Shown piece by piece: positions 15,783-18,233 of a stretch of DNA of 18,233 bases; position 1 is the first letter of the stretch, and every line of letters begins with the position of its first letter. Made by a program: the position numbers and the translations under genes. Source of the stretch: JALSKU01 sp964556545 (lineage in GTDB: Bacteria > Campylobacterota > Campylobacteria > Campylobacterales > JALSKU01); NCBI GenBank assembly GCA_964556545.1, contig CAZKWE010000021.1, positions 1 through 18,233 of the forward strand, in the 5' to 3' direction. The notes below the pieces were generated by a model, which was given only the letters and a program-made list of their open reading frames with translations, made no database searches and was not told the DNA's origin.

Positions 15783-15808
15783 TTGATATTTTTTCAATAT
15801 TGTATAAT
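15783..15808 (+). promoter_or_regulatory. Probable promoter of the yajR-like gene
   Basis: On the plus strand, TTGATA and a T-rich block lead to TTG followed by TATAAT (15803-15808), predicting a start near 15815 and a leader of about 55 nt. The spacer between the TTGATA and the -10 is only 14 nt, so the T-rich block probably matters more than a -35. It overlaps the probable -10 of rdgB on the other strand. Confidence 0.4.
15799..15806 (-). promoter_or_regulatory. Possible -10 box of the rdgB-polyamine gene string
   Basis: TATACAAT on the minus strand, which would give a start near 15792 and an 18-nt leader carrying the AAGGA ribosome site of rdgB. It shares bases with the plus-strand -10 of the divergent transporter gene. 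No -35 is evident, so confidence is low. Confidence 0.3.
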
Positions 15809-15869
15809 TCTATTTGCAAAAGCATATGATAAAATATTTGTAAAATAATACCATAAATTGGAGAAACAA

Positions 15870-17201
15870 ATGATTACTTTGGCAAAAAAAATAATGCCTC
15901 TTAGCCTGATTATCGCATTAAGGTTTTTCGGTCTTTTTATAGTTCTTTCTGTTCTTAGCCAGTATGCCCTGGGGTTAAAATACTCAAATGCCACTCTTGC
16001 GGGTATTGCGGTAGGAGGATATGCCGTTACTCAGGCATTTTTACAAACTCCTTTCGGACTTTTAAGCGATAAAATAGGTAGAAAAAAAACTATCCTCATA
16101 GGTCTTTTTATATTTATCCTCGGTTCAATCACCTGTGCTGTTAGTACTGATATATATACTCTTTTATTTGGCAGGTTTTTACAGGGTGCGGGTGCCATAG
16201 GCTCAGTTATAACAGCCATGATAGCAGACCTTTCCAAAGAGGATGAAAGAGCTCATGCTATGGCTATTATGGGTATGGTTATCGCTATGACTTTTGCAGT
16301 TGCTATGATAGCAGGACCGTTAATGGCGGGTTATCTTGGAGTTCCATCTTTGTTTTGGCTTACCGCAGGACTTGCGGCTACAGCACTTCTTATTCTTTTT
16401 ACAAAAGTTCCGGAGCCCCCTAAGATTGTCCATACTTATGAAGAAGAGACCGTAAAGATAAAACATGTTTTTCACGATAAAGATTTAGTTAGAATGTATA
16501 TAACATTTCTTTTCCACAGTTCCACAATGACTATGGCATTTTTTATCATACCCATACTTTTAAAACATAAATTTGCAATAGAGCCTACCGGCTTTTGGAA
16601 AGTTTATCTACCTGCTGTTATATTCGGTATCTTGGCAATGGGGCCGGCAGCGATATTTGGCGAAAAGTATTCCAAAGGTAAAGAAATATTTGTTTTATCC
16701 GTTTTGTTTATCGTAGCTTCTTTTGCTCTGATGGGTTTTACAAATTCATTTTTACTTTTTGGAGTGGGTGCAACTTTCTTTTTTATAGGCTTCAATATGT
16801 TTGAACCGCTTTTACAGAGCTTTGTAGCCAAATTTGCAAAAGTTCACCAAAAAGGAACAGCCCTTGGTGTAGCAAATACTTTTTCTTATATAGGTATATT
16901 TTTAGGCGGTGCTTTCGGAGGTTTTGTATATGGTCATTTTAAAGAACAGGGTTTAGCTGTATTTGTCTTTATTATATCTGCTTTTTGGATATGGTGGATA
17001 ACAGGCATGAGAAACCCGGGCCTTAGACAAACCGTATATATAGAATTAAATGATAACACAAGAGATAAACTTCATGAGATTAAAAAAGTTGAAGGCATAA
17101 CGGATCAGTACATTAATGAAACCGAATGTATCATAGTTATCAAATATGATGCGCAGCATATAAACGAAGAGGAGATAAAAGATTTTTTCAAATCCCTGTA
17201 A
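15870..17201 (+). CDS. yajR: YajR-like MFS transporter with C-terminal ferredoxin-like (YAM) domain
   Basis: 443-aa inner-membrane proton-driven transporter. Twelve hydrophobic segments; motif A after helix 2 is GLLSDKIGRKKTILIG and motif B in helix 4 is GRFLQGAGAIGSV. The helix 5 stretch MVIAMTFAVAMIAGPLMAGYLG follows the antiporter motif C pattern. After helix 12 (about residue 380) comes a soluble domain of about 60 residues, QTVYIELNDNTRDKLHEIKK and onward to IIVIKYDAQHINEEEIKDFF, with the beta-alpha-beta-beta-alpha order of the YAM domain known in E. coli YajR. The ATG at 15870 has GGAG 6 nt upstream; a TTG four codons earlier lies within the ribosome site itself. The substrate is unknown. 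Its stop codon is part of the flagellin promoter. Confidence 0.88.
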   Translation: MITLAKKIMPLSLIIALRFFGLFIVLSVLSQYALGLKYSNATLAGIAVGGYAVTQAFLQTPFGLLSDKIGRKKTILIGLFIFILGSITCAVSTDIYTLLFGRFLQGAGAIGSVITAMIADLSKEDERAHAMAIMGMVIAMTFAVAMIAGPLMAGYLGVPSLFWLTAGLAATALLILFTKVPEPPKIVHTYEEETVKIKHVFHDKDLVRMYITFLFHSSTMTMAFFIIPILLKHKFAIEPTGFWKVYLPAVIFGILAMGPAAIFGEKYSKGKEIFVLSVLFIVASFALMGFTNSFLLFGVGATFFFIGFNMFEPLLQSFVAKFAKVHQKGTALGVANTFSYIGIFLGGAFGGFVYGHFKEQGLAVFVFIISAFWIWWITGMRNPGLRQTVYIELNDNTRDKLHEIKKVEGITDQYINETECIIVIKYDAQHINEEEIKDFFKSL

Positions 17202-17225
17202 AACTTTTTAAAAACTGTCCGATAT
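17199..17225 (+). promoter_or_regulatory. Sigma-28 (FliA) promoter of the flagellin gene
   Basis: TAAA at 17199-17202 is followed by exactly 15 nt and then TCCGATAT at 17218-17225, which fits the sigma-28 consensus TAAA-N15-GCCGATAA with two mismatches. The start should fall near 17232. The TAAA contains the TAA stop codon of the upstream transporter gene. Flagellins are classical FliA-dependent late genes. Confidence 0.8.
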
Positions 17226-17234
17226 AGTTTATAA

Positions 17235-17250
17235 CTGACAAGGATGTCAG
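17235..17250 (+). promoter_or_regulatory. CsrA-binding hairpin in the flagellin leader
   Basis: CTGAC (17235-17239) pairs with GTCAG (17246-17250) around the loop AAGGAT. The core ACAAGGATGT matches ten contiguous positions of the CsrA consensus RUACARGGAUGU, and the GGA sits in the hairpin loop as CsrA prefers. The hairpin would start about 3 nt from the mRNA 5' end. A second GGA (17265-17267) lies in the Shine-Dalgarno, 23 nt away, so one CsrA dimer could bridge both and block translation, as known for Campylobacter flaA and Bacillus hag. Confidence 0.75.
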
Positions 17251-17262
17251 AATTCACTTTAA

Positions 17263-17267
17263 AAGGA
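17263..17267 (+). promoter_or_regulatory. Flagellin ribosome binding site with second CsrA GGA
   Basis: AAGGA lies 6 nt before the ATG at 17274. The GGA within it would be the second contact for CsrA, so occupancy by CsrA would directly block the ribosome. Confidence 0.7.
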
Positions 17268-17273
17268 TTTAAG

Positions 17274-18233
17274 ATGGGATTTAGAATTAACACAAATGTT
17301 GCGGCATTAAATGCCCATAGAAACGGTGTTATGAACAATCAGGCGTTAAACCAAAACTTAACAAGGCTAAGTTCAGGTTTAAGAATCAACAAAGCGGCAG
17401 ATGATGCTTCAGGTCTTGCTATTGCTGATCAGCTAAACTCTCAGGCAAACGGCTTGGGTCAGGCTATAAAAAATGCAAACGACGGTATCAATGTTGCCCA
17501 AACAGCAGATGGTGCTTTACAAGAGTACACAAATATCATCAATACCATAAGAACCAAAGCAATCCAGGCAGCTTCTGACGGTCAAAATGCTGATTCAAGA
17601 CAAGCAATTCAAAGAGATATTAACAAACTCTTAGAAGAAGCTCAAAATATAGCAACAACCACTTCTTTCAACGGACAAAATCTTCTTGACGGAACATTTA
17701 TCAACAAAAAATTTCATATAGGCGCATATGCCGATGAAACAGTTGGTATTTCTATCCAAAGTACTCAGACAAGTGCCGTTGGTGCACATGTAGATGATAG
17801 CGGAACTGCCGTAACAAGCGTAGCATTGGCTGCCGGTGATTTAACGGTAAACGGTACGGATGTCGGTGCAAGTACTGCCGATACTGCCAGCGGAGCAAAC
17901 ACTACAGCTCACAGTGCTGATTCAGCATGGGCCAAAGTAAATGCAATCAATTCCGTATCAAACAGTACAGGTGTTACAGCAACGGCAAAAACAACAAAAA
18001 CAGGTAGTGCAGCCGTAACAGCCGGTTCTATTGCCGCAGGCGGTCTTAAAATTAACGGTATAGATATCGGGGCAGTTACCGTAGCCAATAATGACTCTGA
18101 TAATGCACTTATGAATGCTATCAATGCAGTTTCCAACCAAACCAATGTAACAGCTTCTCACAAAGACGGAAAATTGGTTTTAACAGCAAATGACGGCAGT
18201 GATATAGTTTTAGGAGGTTCTACAAATGAGGAT
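17274..18233 (+). CDS. Flagellin, N-terminal 320 residues (cut by window edge)
   Basis: Filament protein of the polar flagellum, exported by the flagellar type III system; a FlaA/FlaB/FliC-type protein. It begins MGFRINTNVAALNAHRNG and continues with the D0/D1 coiled region including LSSGLRINKAADDASGLAIAD (residues 35-55). The D1 segment NTIRTKAIQAASDGQ and TTSFNGQNLLDG resembles the Campylobacter/Helicobacter type rather than the TLR5-binding Salmonella type. From about residue 180 the variable region holds two Flagellin_IN-like repeats, one around GDLTVNGTDVGAS and VNAINSVSNSTGV, the other around GGLKINGIDIGAV and MNAINAVSNQTNV. The frame is open to the window end, so the C-terminal D1/D0 lies outside. 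It is controlled by a sigma-28 promoter and a probable CsrA site. Confidence 0.97.
   Translation, partial: MGFRINTNVAALNAHRNGVMNNQALNQNLTRLSSGLRINKAADDASGLAIADQLNSQANGLGQAIKNANDGINVAQTADGALQEYTNIINTIRTKAIQAASDGQNADSRQAIQRDINKLLEEAQNIATTTSFNGQNLLDGTFINKKFHIGAYADETVGISIQSTQTSAVGAHVDDSGTAVTSVALAAGDLTVNGTDVGASTADTASGANTTAHSADSAWAKVNAINSVSNSTGVTATAKTTKTGSAAVTAGSIAAGGLKINGIDIGAVTVANNDSDNALMNAINAVSNQTNVTASHKDGKLVLTANDGSDIVLGGSTNED

Noticed and set aside
15479..15829. Plus-strand open frame of 116 aa inside rdgB
   Set aside because: Antisense to the conserved RdgB motifs; runs through the divergent promoter region.
17909..18161. Minus-strand open frames opposite the flagellin variable region, one cysteine-rich
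   Set aside because: The repeated GCA/ACA/GTA codons of the flagellin give stop-free antisense frames; the cysteine-rich look is an artefact of that.
1..18233. Mobile elements, CRISPR arrays, tRNA or rRNA genes
   Set aside because: No transposase or integrase signatures, no regularly spaced repeats, no cloverleaf or rRNA-like segments were seen; all gaps between genes are under about 160 nt.

Overview
This AT-rich 18.2 kb window looks like chromosomal DNA of a Campylobacterota (Epsilonproteobacteria) member. The evidence is a flagellin whose D1 region resembles the Campylobacter/Helicobacter type, the carboxyspermidine-route polyamine genes, a hyf-type group 4 hydrogenase membrane arm, T-rich sigma-70 promoters with weak -35 boxes, and dense operons joined by 1-8 nt overlaps. 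I cannot name the genus; a Sulfurimonas-like or related lineage is plausible. I see no mobile element, CRISPR array, tRNA or rRNA.

Layout. (1) Positions 1-3154, minus strand: hyfB-hyfC-hyfE (hyfE cut by the window edge), the membrane arm of a hydrogenase-4/formate-hydrogenlyase-type complex, with a good epsilon-type promoter directly upstream and no hyfA. (2) Positions 3307-7962, minus strand: a five-gene EmrAB-TolC-type tripartite efflux operon (emrA, emrB, outer-membrane factor) that ends in two unfamiliar membrane-anchored proteins of 160 and 64 aa. A TetR-family regulator is divergent at 8070-8663, and a perfect 14-bp palindrome lies in the shared promoter region. (3) Positions 8686-15774, minus strand: a long gene string that begins with rdgB, continues with a carboxy(nor)spermidine dehydrogenase-like gene, an unlisted 55-aa membrane microprotein, a cupin, a short-chain dehydrogenase and nspC (carboxy(nor)spermidine decarboxylase), and ends with the trkA-trkH potassium uptake pair. 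(4) Positions 15870-17201, plus strand: a YajR-like MFS transporter with a C-terminal ferredoxin-like domain. (5) Positions 17274-18233, plus strand: the 5' part of a flagellin gene behind a sigma-28 promoter, with a CsrA-type hairpin at the very start of its leader.

How the genes work together. The Hyf subunits would couple hydrogen or formate metabolism to ion translocation. The TetR regulator probably represses the efflux operon and itself through the palindrome. The dehydrogenase and NspC are the two dedicated enzymes of the alternative spermidine/norspermidine route, and their operon partners (microprotein, cupin, SDR) are candidates for accessory roles. The flagellin leader combines late-class sigma-28 transcription with probable post-transcriptional control by CsrA (FliW-CsrA circuit). 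Eight of nineteen start codons appear to be TTG or GTG, most with good Shine-Dalgarno sequences, so several starts given here differ from the longest open frame.
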